A stretch of 64,000 bases of DNA from Olivibacter sp. XZL3 (GCF_004368405.1 NZ_SBJH01000003.1:1-64000), one strand, 5' to 3'. Shown: positions 26,695 through 35,656, numbered from the stretch's first letter. The notes: generated from the letters alone by a model not told the origin. Program-made: numbers and translations.

Positions 26695-28851
26695 CTAGGC
26701 CGATCGGTTCAGCAGCACCTTATTTAACACGGTACCTAAAAGACTAGGTTCCTTTTTTAATCGTTCCAATAATACTAAGCCATGATCATCCAATTTTGTA
26801 CCTGCTTCGATCACCAACAGACATTTACTTACGAACATCATCCATTCCTTCACACGGTTCATATCCTGTAAGCTGTCCATATCAATAATAATCAAATCAA
26901 ATTTGTCTTTTAAATAAGAGAACCCGGCTACCAGGCTGTTTGCGTCTTTCATTTCTAAAAGTGATTTACCCCCAGCATTACGGTTTAAAACCGTAATCAA
27001 ATCCTCTACCTTTATTTCCTTTTTCACCAAGAAAGACTCAAAACGCTGCATAGGTTGTTCTTTACCATTACAGATCATACTTGCCAAACTTGGCGAATAT
27101 TCGGAGATAAGCAGCACCTTGCGGCCTGTCATTGCGAAGGCATAAGCTAAGCCAGCACTTAGGAAAGTCTTTCCACTTTCCCGATAGATGCTTGTAATAC
27201 CTAGCACCTTACCTTCGACTGCCGTCAGCTCTCGGTCTACCTCAAAGCGTAGCGAGCGTACGAAATCTTTGTAAATACCATAATCAGGAACGGTAGCGTC
27301 ATCTTCCCAAATATCGCGGAGGTCTTTATTTTTTTCCTTAACACAATTTAAACCTCCAACCACTCTCACACCGGTTGCAGCCTTCAAATCCTGTGGTGTA
27401 CGGATCGTTTTATCCAACACAAAAGAGAGCGTCAAAATAGCTAAACACAAGGAGAGGCCGGCAAAACCGGCGAGCCCGACATAAATAAATCGTTTTGAAG
27501 GTTCCGGGGTACCGAGTAAACCTGGCTGGGCGAGAACCAATTCGGCTGTGGTATTCTTCTCAACACTGGTTTGATTATAGCGTGCCAATGCATCCATGTA
27601 TTCTTTGGTTGCCACATCCGCATCCCTTTCCAATTTCTGCACACCGGCGTCAGTTGGCACCAGCGCGCTATAGCGTCCACGTAAGGTTGCCAAGGCCCCT
27701 TCGATCGTTGATATGCTATTCTGTGCAAGCGCTAAATCCGTCTCCAATTTCATCCGTTGATCGTTCAATTCTTTTCTTACTGACGCCGGGCTCGTTATAT
27801 ACTTGTCTGAAGCAGCCGCAATTTTAAGGCGCCTCAAAGCAGTAAGCGAATCAATCGTTTGTTTGTCTTCCCTCCTAAAATTGTTGTTTATGTATTGCTG
27901 ATTAGCAATTTTCAGTTGATTTTCCAGATTGATAATTTCATTATTCTCCTCCAGCGAAGTTCCGCCGATAGACGCTTCTCCCCCCGCAGCGAGCTTCGCA
28001 TTGATTGCTTTCAGTGCCCCCTTCAACGATTGGATCTGACCGATGGTTTCGGCTCTTTTGGCCTCAACTTGAGATATTTGTGTGTAAATTACATCAGATT
28101 GTTTATCCAAATTCAAGACACCGCTGTTTACCTTATAATTTTTCAGTTCGGTATTTTTTTCTACCATGACCCGTTCCTTCTCTTTCAACAAAGAGTCTAA
28201 ACGGGAAAGCGAGTTCCGTTGATTGATAAAAGTGGTATGGGTGTAATAGGCAAGAAACTCGCGTGCCAAGGTGTTCACCACATAGGCCGAAAGCTCTGGA
28301 TTGGTAGAGGTAAATTCAATATTAATGAAATCGCTTTCGCCCAAACGTCGGATATTTAAGTTTTTCAGTAGTCCTCTTTCATCGTAGCCCATGGATTTGG
28401 CCACATCATAAAGTGGCAATCCCGAAATTCTATTGTCGTCTAAGGTCAGCGGCTCCTTTGAGATCAACTTTTGCCGAAAATATGCTGCTGCCTTTCCCCT
28501 ATCCTGTGGCGACAGTTTCTGTAGCAAATCGCTCCAAGGTTGAAATGCTATAACGCGGCTTTCCAAGTCGTGCAACATCAATCCATTTGTTAGCGTACTC
28601 AACACGGTGCGGCTCCGCATCATTTCCATGATGTTGCCAAACTGTGTAGTGACTCTAAAATAGTCTAAGTTTTGGCTATCGGCGGTTCGCTGCGACTCAT
28701 CTGTTAAGCCTGTAGCCAGCTGTGCTTGCGAAACATATTCCTTTGGTAGATCTCTTACCAGAAAAAAGGTCACGATTACAGACAATAAGGGCACCGAAAT
28801 GATGAGCCACTTATATCTGCCATAATGCTTCAATAGCGCTTTAACGTCCAT
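26695..28851 (-). CDS. Wzz/BY-kinase-like chain-length regulator with degenerate kinase motifs
   Basis: A 718-residue polysaccharide co-polymerase. A Wzz N-terminal domain with TM1 (about 15-33) leads to a long periplasmic coiled coil and TM2 (about 455-480), then a cytoplasmic ATPase domain of the CpsD/Wzc kind. The ATPase motifs are altered. Walker A reads TSIYRESGKT around K561 where the family has a PGEGK core. Walker A' reads LLISEYSPS and lacks the usual Asp pair. Walker B is IIIDMDS. The C-terminus (VLLNRSA) has no tyrosine cluster. Nucleotide may still bind, but tyrosine autokinase activity looks doubtful. It sits between the half-TolC protein and the polymerase. Confidence 0.88.
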   Translation of the reverse strand: MDVKALLKHYGRYKWLIISVPLLSVIVTFFLVRDLPKEYVSQAQLATGLTDESQRTADSQNLDYFRVTTQFGNIMEMMRSRTVLSTLTNGLMLHDLESRVIAFQPWSDLLQKLSPQDRGKAAAYFRQKLISKEPLTLDDNRISGLPLYDVAKSMGYDERGLLKNLNIRRLGESDFINIEFTSTNPELSAYVVNTLAREFLAYYTHTTFINQRNSLSRLDSLLKEKERVMVEKNTELKNYKVNSGVLNLDKQSDVIYTQISQVEAKRAETIGQIQSLKGALKAINAKLAAGGEASIGGTSLEENNEIINLENQLKIANQQYINNNFRREDKQTIDSLTALRRLKIAAASDKYITSPASVRKELNDQRMKLETDLALAQNSISTIEGALATLRGRYSALVPTDAGVQKLERDADVATKEYMDALARYNQTSVEKNTTAELVLAQPGLLGTPEPSKRFIYVGLAGFAGLSLCLAILTLSFVLDKTIRTPQDLKAATGVRVVGGLNCVKEKNKDLRDIWEDDATVPDYGIYKDFVRSLRFEVDRELTAVEGKVLGITSIYRESGKTFLSAGLAYAFAMTGRKVLLISEYSPSLASMICNGKEQPMQRFESFLVKKEIKVEDLITVLNRNAGGKSLLEMKDANSLVAGFSYLKDKFDLIIIDMDSLQDMNRVKEWMMFVSKCLLVIEAGTKLDDHGLVLLERLKKEPSLLGTVLNKVLLNRSA

Positions 28852-28871
28852 AGGTTATTGTTTCTTTATGC

Positions 28872-29555
28872 TCAGTCTTCCTTGATTTCCGTAAGTTTCA
28901 CTCCAATGATATCCTCCAGCGCGTCGCGTGCTTTCAGGAAATCGGCCTCAGCCTCTATCTTATCTGTTTCTGCCGTCGTCAGAGCCGCCCGCGCTTCACT
29001 GTAAACATCGAGGGTAACTTCCGCCTTTTCAAACTTAAACCGAAGATCTTCCATTAAACTACTGGCGTCCTGCTCTGCCTGCGTTTTGATTTTGAGTTTA
29101 CGTTGCTGAAGAATGTAATCATAGTACCTTTTTTTCACTTCGTTGCTCAATAAAATATCGTATTCTTTCGCTTCATATTGCGCTAACTTGTAATCTGCTT
29201 TCGCTTGTTTTACCTCAAAGGGTTTCTGCAGGAAGTTTCCAACATTTAAAGTCGCTCCAAACTGAAAGCCATTTATAATGTACGGGTTGACCACGTCAAT
29301 GGCACTTTTTCCTTCCGGCCGGTAAAAGTATGAGGCGTTTAAGACATCTAGGTAGGAAACTTTAGCGAAAGGAACAGCAGCCTTCGCTTTTTCTTCTGCC
29401 GCTTCGAAAATTTTCTTTCTTGGATAGTGTTCCTTGGCCAATGCTATAAAACGCTCCAGCTGTCCGTAATTAACGTCCTCAATGATAGATTCCTGTGCGT
29501 TCAATTTCATGCCAGCCAAGAAGAACAGGACGACAAGCGCAAAATGTATTCTCAT
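28872..29555 (-). CDS. Half-length TolC-family outer-membrane efflux-like protein
   Basis: A 227-residue exported protein (signal peptide about 1-20, ending LNAQ). It is rich in long amphipathic helices of the TolC type, for example KQAKADYKLAQYEAKEYDILLSNEV-like heptads and a second segment with SEARAALTTAETDKIEAEADFLKARDAL character. TolC proteins usually have two such repeats in 420-480 residues; only one is present. There is no sign of a frameshift at either end. It starts 26 nt after the sugar transferase gene ends. It may be a partner of the Wzz-like protein in export. No separate Wza-type protein is seen in the window. Confidence 0.7.
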   Translation of the reverse strand: MRIHFALVVLFFLAGMKLNAQESIIEDVNYGQLERFIALAKEHYPRKKIFEAAEEKAKAAVPFAKVSYLDVLNASYFYRPEGKSAIDVVNPYIINGFQFGATLNVGNFLQKPFEVKQAKADYKLAQYEAKEYDILLSNEVKKRYYDYILQQRKLKIKTQAEQDASSLMEDLRFKFEKAEVTLDVYSEARAALTTAETDKIEAEADFLKARDALEDIIGVKLTEIKED

Positions 29556-29581
29556 GGTTTATAAGTCGGTTTTCTAAAATT

Positions 29582-30682
29582 TTATACTTTTTCTTTTTGC
29601 AGGAGTGCGGGGAAAGTCTTCAATAAGATTTTTAAATCCACCCAAAGCGAACTTTGTTGAGCGTAGAAATTATCGAGGTTCTTACGTTCTTCGTCGGACA
29701 TTTCGCTTTTACCTCTCTTGGTTATTTGCCATAAGCCGGTAATTCCCGCTGGGCCTAAAAAGCGCATGGACCATAAATTCGAGGTCAGTTGTTCTGCTTC
29801 ATACAAAGGAAGCGGCCGGTTCCCCACAATGGACATATCTCCCTTCAGCACGTTAAAAAGTTGCGGAAGCTCATCCAAGCTCGTATTTCTAATGAATTTC
29901 CCAACCTTCGTTACACGTGGATCATCTTTAATTTTCACAAAAGCCAGCGGTTCCGCTTGCGGTTCGTCCGTTACTGCATATTGATTGGAAGTTTTTGCTA
30001 ACTCTTTCAACCTGGTGTCGGCTCCTACGGCCATTGATCTGAATTTATAAAAATCAAAAATCCTATATCCTGTGCCCGCTCGTTTGCTTTTATAAAACAC
30101 GGGGCCTTTTGATTCCAGTTTGATACAAACAGCAATCAGAATAAAAAGCGGAGATAGGACCAGGATCGCTACTGCAGAAAAGAGGATATCAAATAACCGC
30201 TTCATGAAAGGCATTTTGTACTCCTGAACTGTATTGGGGATCAACTTTTTGATATCCGGCTTAATCAATTTGAATTTGATCAGAAATTTAAGACGCTCCA
30301 TCAACTCTGCCTGATCAAAAGGATATACATAGAAGTCATTCACTTTCGCTTTCAACGCCCGTGTCTTCAATCCGGCATCCTTTTTTTCGGCCAGTAAAAT
30401 AATAACCGACCCGGACGTTAACGGGTTTGTCCGTATAGCGTCGATCAGCGCAAAGACCTTTCGTTCCTCATCCATCTCCATCATGACGATCTCCGGGCTC
30501 GTGATAATCGAACAATGTTCCAGATGTATTTCTAACGCCTCTGTTGAGGGTAAAAAGCTGAGGTCAAAATCACGTTCCAGTGAAGGCTTCAATTCGTACA
30601 TGTATCGCTGACCACAATAGGCCAGATTGGGAACAAAGGCCCGTCTGGGTTCTACCTCCTCATAAGGATTTTTCATGTACAT
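29582..30682 (-). CDS. Initiating sugar transferase fused to a pseudo-receiver domain
   Basis: A 366-residue protein. Residues about 15-140 have the secondary-structure pattern of a response-regulator receiver but without its catalytic set: the phosphoacceptor position aligns with E69 (PEIVMME) and the conserved Lys with Y120 (VYPF). Residues about 165-366 form a bacterial sugar transferase (PF02397/WcaJ-WbaP type) with one hydrophobic helix (RLFDILFSAVAILVLSPLFILIAV), KFRSM, the DDPRVTKVGKFIR segment, SLDELPQ and SIVGNRPLP. It would start the repeat unit by moving sugar-1-phosphate to undecaprenyl phosphate. Its start overlaps the upstream receiver gene by 23 nt (17 nt if Met3 is used), which implies coupled translation. 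Confidence 0.88.
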   Translation of the reverse strand: MYMKNPYEEVEPRRAFVPNLAYCGQRYMYELKPSLERDFDLSFLPSTEALEIHLEHCSIITSPEIVMMEMDEERKVFALIDAIRTNPLTSGSVIILLAEKKDAGLKTRALKAKVNDFYVYPFDQAELMERLKFLIKFKLIKPDIKKLIPNTVQEYKMPFMKRLFDILFSAVAILVLSPLFILIAVCIKLESKGPVFYKSKRAGTGYRIFDFYKFRSMAVGADTRLKELAKTSNQYAVTDEPQAEPLAFVKIKDDPRVTKVGKFIRNTSLDELPQLFNVLKGDMSIVGNRPLPLYEAEQLTSNLWSMRFLGPAGITGLWQITKRGKSEMSDEERKNLDNFYAQQSSLWVDLKILLKTFPALLQKEKV

Positions 30683-31049
30683 TCTCCTCTAGAAGTTCTT
30701 TCACTACGTTTCTCAAATAAATAGGATCGAAGGGCTTTTTTATAAACTTGTTTACGAGATAGGGCGTCCTTTTTGCCAGAGACTCCATATCTTCGGTAAC
30801 CGACAAAATAATCACCGGAATGTCCCTAAACAAGCCACTAATCCTAATCGACTTCAAAAACTCAGGGCCATTAAAATATGGCATTTCGACGTCCAACAAT
30901 ATCAGATCCGGATAATTCGCTTCCTCCAGCCATAAAGTGGCATCATAACCATTGCTTTTTAGCACCACATCGTAATCCTTTGCAAGAATGAACTTCAAAA
31001 GCTGCAAGATAGATGGCTCGTCATCAATTACCAAAATTTGCTTTTTCAT
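30660..31049 (-). CDS. Single-domain response regulator (CheY-like)
   Basis: A 129-residue receiver with no output domain. It has acidic D9/D10 (VIDDE), phosphoacceptor D53 (LLLDVEMP), the switch residue in ILSVTED, and KKPFDP with the conserved Lys. Its 3' end overlaps the start of the sugar transferase gene by 23 nt. With no effector domain it should act by protein contact, and the neighbouring pseudo-receiver/sugar transferase is the obvious candidate partner. This last point is inference. Confidence 0.9.
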   Translation of the reverse strand: MKKQILVIDDEPSILQLLKFILAKDYDVVLKSNGYDATLWLEEANYPDLILLDVEMPYFNGPEFLKSIRISGLFRDIPVIILSVTEDMESLAKRTPYLVNKFIKKPFDPIYLRNVVKELLEENVHEKSL

Positions 31050-31147
31050 ATTATAAATGCATGTTGACTAGAAGATTAAGGGGCAAGCATGAAGAAACAC
31101 AAAATTTCACGGGAAACATAGTAAAAAACACGCGTCACATTTTTTTA

Positions 31148-31155
31148 CAAATATA
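31148..31155 (-). promoter_or_regulatory. -7 element before the receiver/sugar-transferase operon
   Basis: On the minus strand the bases read TATATTTG, an exact TAnnTTTG match, 98 nt upstream of the ATG at 31049. No TTTG at the standard distance is visible. The surrounding 280-nt gap (31050-31329) is very AT-rich, so a chance match is possible. This region probably separates two transcripts. Confidence 0.4.
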
Positions 31156-31329
31156 CACATTACTAGTCATGTAAAAATATTATTACAAAAAAATTATACC
31201 ACCGGCAAACGCGCCATAATTAACTAATAAACACCAACACCAAAAAGACGCATCCTTTATGCCGCCTGTATTATACATCATCATAACATTAAGGCAATTA
31301 AAGCGAAAAAGTTTTCGAAAAAAATAAGT

Positions 31330-31746
31330 TTATGCCACCGACTCTTGGATTTTCAGCAGCGTATCGTTCAGTTTTTCGAGGGTTATCGGCTTCTCGAGTA
31401 CGGCACTGACCGTGGGGTATTCGCCAAGCTTCTTCAATCGATAAGGGTCATTAGAGAGGGTTAGGATCATAATGCGGAAATGTCGTTTAATTGAAGGCGG
31501 AAACTTCGAAAACTCATCCAAAAACTGAAAACCGTCCATCCCGGGCATCATGACATCGAGCACAATTACCCATGAAAAACTGGGAGCAGTATACTCAAAA
31601 CCAGACAGGAAATTTAAAGCCTCATTCGCGCTCTGCATAACGCTTATTTCTGTTGCCTTCCCTGTTAAAGAGATAAATTTCTTTGCAATCATGCAATCCA
31701 GATCATCATCGTCAATGACAAGAAAAGAAAACATCATAAAGGACAT
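31330..31746 (-). CDS. Single-domain response regulator
   Basis: A receiver-only protein of about 138 residues from the Met at 31746. Alternative starts at the next Met residues differ by only a few residues, and the longer frame from 31767 adds MICKYLK, which is not typical. It has a run of acidic residues (VIDDDDLD), the phosphoacceptor Asp in VIVLDVMMPGMDG and a KPIT at the conserved Lys. It lies 24 nt or more downstream of the receiver-kinase gene on the same strand and is a plausible phosphate acceptor from it. Confidence 0.85.
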   Translation of the reverse strand: MSFMMFSFLVIDDDDLDCMIAKKFISLTGKATEISVMQSANEALNFLSGFEYTAPSFSWVIVLDVMMPGMDGFQFLDEFSKFPPSIKRHFRIMILTLSNDPYRLKKLGEYPTVSAVLEKPITLEKLNDTLLKIQESVA

Positions 31747-31791
31747 CTTTAAATACTTACAAATCAAAATTAAACAAAAAAAGCTGAAAAA

Positions 31792-32895
31792 CTATTTATT
31801 CGGCAATACCACCCTGAAGGTGGACCCTACATCAAAAGTAGACGCTACCGAAATTTGCCCTCCTAACTGCTCAACTACGTTCTTAACGTTATAAAGCCCT
31901 AAACCGCTACCGGCCTCGTCCAAGGAAGCCCTGAAAAACAGTGTAAATATTTCAGTGAGATAATGTTCCTTAATGCCAATGCCATTATCTCGCACAGAAA
32001 AAACAGCTACGCCATTTTCCACCTCAATATCCACCTCCACATATTTCGACTCGCCCGCTTTCTTTTGGTATTTGAAAGCATTTGAGATGAGATTGGTAAG
32101 TATTAAACGAATAGCCATTTCGTCATTACGGAAGGGCTCTTCGACATGAAGGTTTATGCTGAACTCGATCTGTTTTGCATTGGCCATCGCTTCATAAAGT
32201 TGCTCCAGCTCCTTTTTCAATATTACAAGATCGATCTCCGTAATGCTTAGCTTGCCTCTGCGGATACTGTAATAATCATGTAGATTAATAATATAACGAT
32301 CCAAACGCTCGGCAGAATTGATAGCAATCTCGACAATCTCTTTGCGTTCATCGGGATCGTCCGTAATTCGTAGCAATTGCATGGCCGACATAATACCGGC
32401 GAGTGGGCCTCGCATATCGTGACTCACACTATAAGCAAATTTGTCGAGCTCGGCATAGGCTTCGGTCAGTTCACTGTTCTTTTGCTGGAGCAAGGAAGTA
32501 GTTAGATAGCTTTTATTAGCTTCGGCTATTATTCTATTTAACGTTTCCACGCTCCATGGCTTTTTCAAATAACGAAAAATGTTGCCTCTGTTAATTGCAT
32601 CTATGATATGCTGTTCGTCTTCGTTGTACCCCGTAACCAATATCCGTATGGGCAGTGGATACAAGTGGCTGATCTTTTCAAAAAAATCTGTTCCAGAATG
32701 TGTTGGCATAGACTGATCGGAGAATACGATACGTATATCACGATGCTGATCCAGCAACTCGTAGGCGTGCTGTTCATTTGTGGTAATAAAAACCTCATGC
32801 TGTTCCCGTAGCACTGCTTTAAAAGCATTTAAGCTAGGGCGTTCATCGTCCAAATAAAGAATTTTAATCTTATCTACCGCCAATTGATTTGTCAT
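31792..32895 (-). CDS. Receiver-histidine kinase fusion protein
   Basis: A 367-residue cytoplasmic protein with an N-terminal receiver (D16/D17, phosphoacceptor D60 in IVFSDQSMP, KKPWS at the Lys position). A HisKA domain (H159 in YSVSHDMRGPLAG) and HATPase_c with NLISNAFKY, DNGIGI and GSGLGLYNVKN follow. The layout matches the protein at 11127-12245, so the locus has two such modules. It lies 40 nt after a glycosyltransferase gene on the same strand. No DNA-binding or membrane domain is present. Confidence 0.9.
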   Translation of the reverse strand: MTNQLAVDKIKILYLDDERPSLNAFKAVLREQHEVFITTNEQHAYELLDQHRDIRIVFSDQSMPTHSGTDFFEKISHLYPLPIRILVTGYNEDEQHIIDAINRGNIFRYLKKPWSVETLNRIIAEANKSYLTTSLLQQKNSELTEAYAELDKFAYSVSHDMRGPLAGIMSAMQLLRITDDPDERKEIVEIAINSAERLDRYIINLHDYYSIRRGKLSITEIDLVILKKELEQLYEAMANAKQIEFSINLHVEEPFRNDEMAIRLILTNLISNAFKYQKKAGESKYVEVDIEVENGVAVFSVRDNGIGIKEHYLTEIFTLFFRASLDEAGSGLGLYNVKNVVEQLGGQISVASTFDVGSTFRVVLPNK

Positions 32896-32935
32896 ATAAA
32901 GCTAATAACTTCTTATATACCATTCATCTAATCGT

Positions 32936-34129
32936 TCAAGCCCGCAGATAATCGTGAATTAAATCTGCAAACTGCTCGGCCCGTCGCTGCCACGTATTTG
33001 CTGAAGCCACTTGCAAACGCATCTCTACATCGGCATGCCCATGCAACAACGCTTCTCTTATGAGAGCGCTAAAAGAATCCGAGCCCGCACTATATTTTAC
33101 GGCTTTGCCGGTAAATTCCTGCAAATCCATATTAAAATCCGTTGATATTACCGGCCTGCCCATACCTAAATACTCGAACAATTTTAATGGAAAAATTGTG
33201 TCGCTCACCTCGTCCTTTTTAAAAGGAATGATACATACATCGAATTGCGCTATATAAGAAGGAACCTCTTCGTACCTTACCGACGGCAGTATATATACGT
33301 TCTGTTGTTCTAAAAACCATGTTGGCACCACGTCACGACTTACCGGGCCAACGAAAACGAAATTCAGATCGCTATTCTGATTCAATACCTTATAAAGCAA
33401 GTCAAAGTCGAATCGCCTCTCAACCGCACCTATATAGCCTATGCGGGGATAGCCAATACCGCTTAAGCCGGGATGCGATGCTATTTTCAAATCGTCTTTG
33501 TGCGTTTGAAGCACTAAATCAGCCGCATTAGGAATAAAAAAAGTATGTTCATTCAGCAATTTCTTCTCGCGCTGCAATGACCTGCTGGTACATATGATTA
33601 AATCGCTTGCCTCAACCAACAGCTTTTCTGAGATTTCACCATGCTTTTTATCGTAAGGTGTAATCAAGGGATCAACACAATGATAGACCTGCAAATCTGC
33701 GTTCAGGTACTTTCCTACGCTAGGATAATGAAAGTCCCAAGAGTTAATAAAGATATAATTACTTATGCCATCCTTTTTCAGGACGGATTTTATCTTTCTC
33801 GCGACCAGCTTTTCATTAAGTTTCAGCAGGAAACGATATAAACGCCCCTCCGGTAACCAGTTGATGGGGAATACGGGCGTGGGGATAATAATTCTTAATT
33901 TCTCAAGCGTTAAAACTTTATTTGAAAACCAGGAGAAGAAAGGCTTTCTACAGAGAAAAGCATCGGTGCTTCCATCCGAAAAAAAATAATCACGCCAAGT
34001 GTATGGATGATCCACATAATAAACCGTGTTTTCCTCGCTCAAATATCGCGCTATAGTAAAATTTGTGGAGGCCAGTCCATCAAACCGCATATAGCTCAAT
34101 ATCACAATAGCTTTGTTCTTTAATTTCAT
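32936..34129 (-). CDS. GT-B glycosyltransferase
   Basis: A 397-residue GT-B transferase, first gene of the second minus-strand exopolysaccharide set. It has the N-terminal ILSYMRFDGLAS, the linker region GYPRIGYIGAVERRFD opening the donor-binding domain, FVFVGPVSRD, and FPLKLFEYLGMGRPVISTD near the C-terminus, which corresponds to the EX7E region. It resembles the GT at 23890-25119. Specificity unknown. Confidence 0.86.
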   Translation of the reverse strand: MKLKNKAIVILSYMRFDGLASTNFTIARYLSEENTVYYVDHPYTWRDYFFSDGSTDAFLCRKPFFSWFSNKVLTLEKLRIIIPTPVFPINWLPEGRLYRFLLKLNEKLVARKIKSVLKKDGISNYIFINSWDFHYPSVGKYLNADLQVYHCVDPLITPYDKKHGEISEKLLVEASDLIICTSRSLQREKKLLNEHTFFIPNAADLVLQTHKDDLKIASHPGLSGIGYPRIGYIGAVERRFDFDLLYKVLNQNSDLNFVFVGPVSRDVVPTWFLEQQNVYILPSVRYEEVPSYIAQFDVCIIPFKKDEVSDTIFPLKLFEYLGMGRPVISTDFNMDLQEFTGKAVKYSAGSDSFSALIREALLHGHADVEMRLQVASANTWQRRAEQFADLIHDYLRA

Positions 34130-34209
34130 AGCCGGCCTTCGTGGACATACATCAACCTTCCACTTTACATATACTAACAGGCCTGAGGTTGAGCCGCATC
34201 GTCTTTACA

Positions 34210-34238
34210 CAAATTTAACATGTCATACGTCAAATATA
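34210..34238 (-). promoter_or_regulatory. Two candidate -7 boxes before the glycosyltransferase at 32936
   Basis: On the minus strand TAAATTTG (34210-34217) and TATATTTG (34231-34238) both match TAnnTTTG, 80-110 nt before the ATG at 34129. The region is AT-rich, so only one, or neither, may be used. Confidence 0.4.
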
Positions 34239-34309
34239 CACATCTAAAAATTAAAAAATTATAATAAGAAAATATTAGTCACAGGACGGGTATCTAGCAG
34301 GTTAAGAAG

Positions 34310-34340
34310 CAAAGCCCGGTTTTTGGGATTCCGAGCTTTG
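34310..34340. terminator. Imperfect hairpin between two minus-strand genes
   Basis: CAAAGCCCGG at 34310-34319 can pair with CCGAGCTTTG at 34331-34340 (one mismatch, 11-nt loop). It lies downstream of the phosphodiesterase gene in its reading direction and could end that transcript. There is no clear T-run, so the call is weak. Confidence 0.35.
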
Positions 34341-34423
34341 TACAAATGGATCTTTTTCACTAAGCGAAGCTCTTATCATTCGTTGTACTGATAGCAGCCT
34401 CACATCGATTTTTATTTTTTTAT

Positions 34424-35656
34424 CTAGTCCTTTTCCATGACCCACCGATTTACGGTATTTTCAGGAGTTTCCAGCACTACTTTATAAAATGAGGAAGGCA
34501 TATCTTTAATAGAAATAAGCGCATGTTTACGATTTAATGGGAACGTACCCATCAGTTGATAATGGTCTTCTCCGCCCGTTTTTTTATTGTTCGTTGTCGA
34601 CAACCAGACCTTTAGCTCCCCATCCTGTTTAAGCGGTAACCAGGAAACATCCAAGTGCTCTTTTAAGCGATGAACCTGAGGCTGGGCTACGGCTACGCTT
34701 CCTAACAAAGGCACACCATCCAATTCTCTACCGGTAGCTTCCCGTACAGGAATATTCATAAACCGAGCGATGGTGGGCACAATATCTACCGATGCAGGAT
34801 AAAGCAGTTTACTGTAAGCATTGTCAAGCGGTCGGTTGCTCAATAGCCAGGCCGATCGTTGGCGGAAAGACTGGCCTCCGTGGCCTTTACCATCTTTTTC
34901 AGTGCGACCATGATCGGTCGTTACAATCAGTAACCAATCTTCATTAAATTTCTGCTCGCGTTCATTAATAGCCGACAGGATCTGCCCGATCTCCTCGTCC
35001 ACCTTTTCGATCGCTCGAGTATACTGCGGACTGTCACCGTACATATGTCCCATATCGTCTGTATATTCCAAATAAACCCATGACAAATCTGGAGCACGTT
35101 CTTTAATCGATTCCGCTGCCTTTGCGGTGACAGCCTGATCGATAGCCAACATGAATTGCCGCCCCTTATCGTGCGGATAATGTACCGTATCCAATTCCAA
35201 TCCATCAAAAGCCTCATCCATCTTTATTTGACCGGTTTCTGCCAAACCCTCTCCGATTAGTTTGGTGCGGTTATCCAACCAACTGGAAAATACCGCAATT
35301 TTCTTTTCCGGAAAGGCGTCCTTTAATAAGCGAAAGATGGTAGGATAGTGATAATTCGGCGCTTTAATATCATTATCCGGAACATTATGCTTATTATACC
35401 AGACCCCGGTTATGACATTGGTATATCCCGGAGCAGAGATCGTGGGCGTTTCGCTGTATCCACCAACTTCGCCGCCTTGATAGGCACGCAAATAACAGCC
35501 TTTATCTACAAGCTGTCTGAAATGTGGCGGATTGGTTTGCTCCAATGCGTCGGCGGCTATTCCATCGGCGATAACAAACACTACTTTCTTTTGCCTCTGG
35601 GCCAAAATAGACCCCGAACAAACACATAAAAACAGTAAAATACTTAATTTCTTCAT
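34424..35656 (-). CDS. Secreted alkaline-phosphatase-superfamily phosphodiesterase
   Basis: A 410-residue exported enzyme (signal peptide ending ILAQ, residue 20) of the nucleotide pyrophosphatase/phosphodiesterase group. Metal and catalytic features are visible: D31 (VIADGI), the nucleophile T79 in SAPGYTNV, an EYTDDMGH segment and VTTDHGRTEKDGKGHGG. It would hydrolyse phosphodiester or phosphomonoester bonds in the periplasm. It is a single gene, neither side co-oriented closely enough to define an operon. Whether it serves nucleotides, lipids or teichoic-like polymers cannot be said. Confidence 0.88.
   Translation of the reverse strand: MKKLSILLFLCVCSGSILAQRQKKVVFVIADGIAADALEQTNPPHFRQLVDKGCYLRAYQGGEVGGYSETPTISAPGYTNVITGVWYNKHNVPDNDIKAPNYHYPTIFRLLKDAFPEKKIAVFSSWLDNRTKLIGEGLAETGQIKMDEAFDGLELDTVHYPHDKGRQFMLAIDQAVTAKAAESIKERAPDLSWVYLEYTDDMGHMYGDSPQYTRAIEKVDEEIGQILSAINEREQKFNEDWLLIVTTDHGRTEKDGKGHGGQSFRQRSAWLLSNRPLDNAYSKLLYPASVDIVPTIARFMNIPVREATGRELDGVPLLGSVAVAQPQVHRLKEHLDVSWLPLKQDGELKVWLSTTNNKKTGGEDHYQLMGTFPLNRKHALISIKDMPSSFYKVVLETPENTVNRWVMEKD

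Noticed and set aside
23800-34200. Insertion sequence or transposase in the exopolysaccharide locus
   Set aside because: Every long frame is accounted for by glycan or signalling genes; no transposase motifs or terminal repeats were seen.
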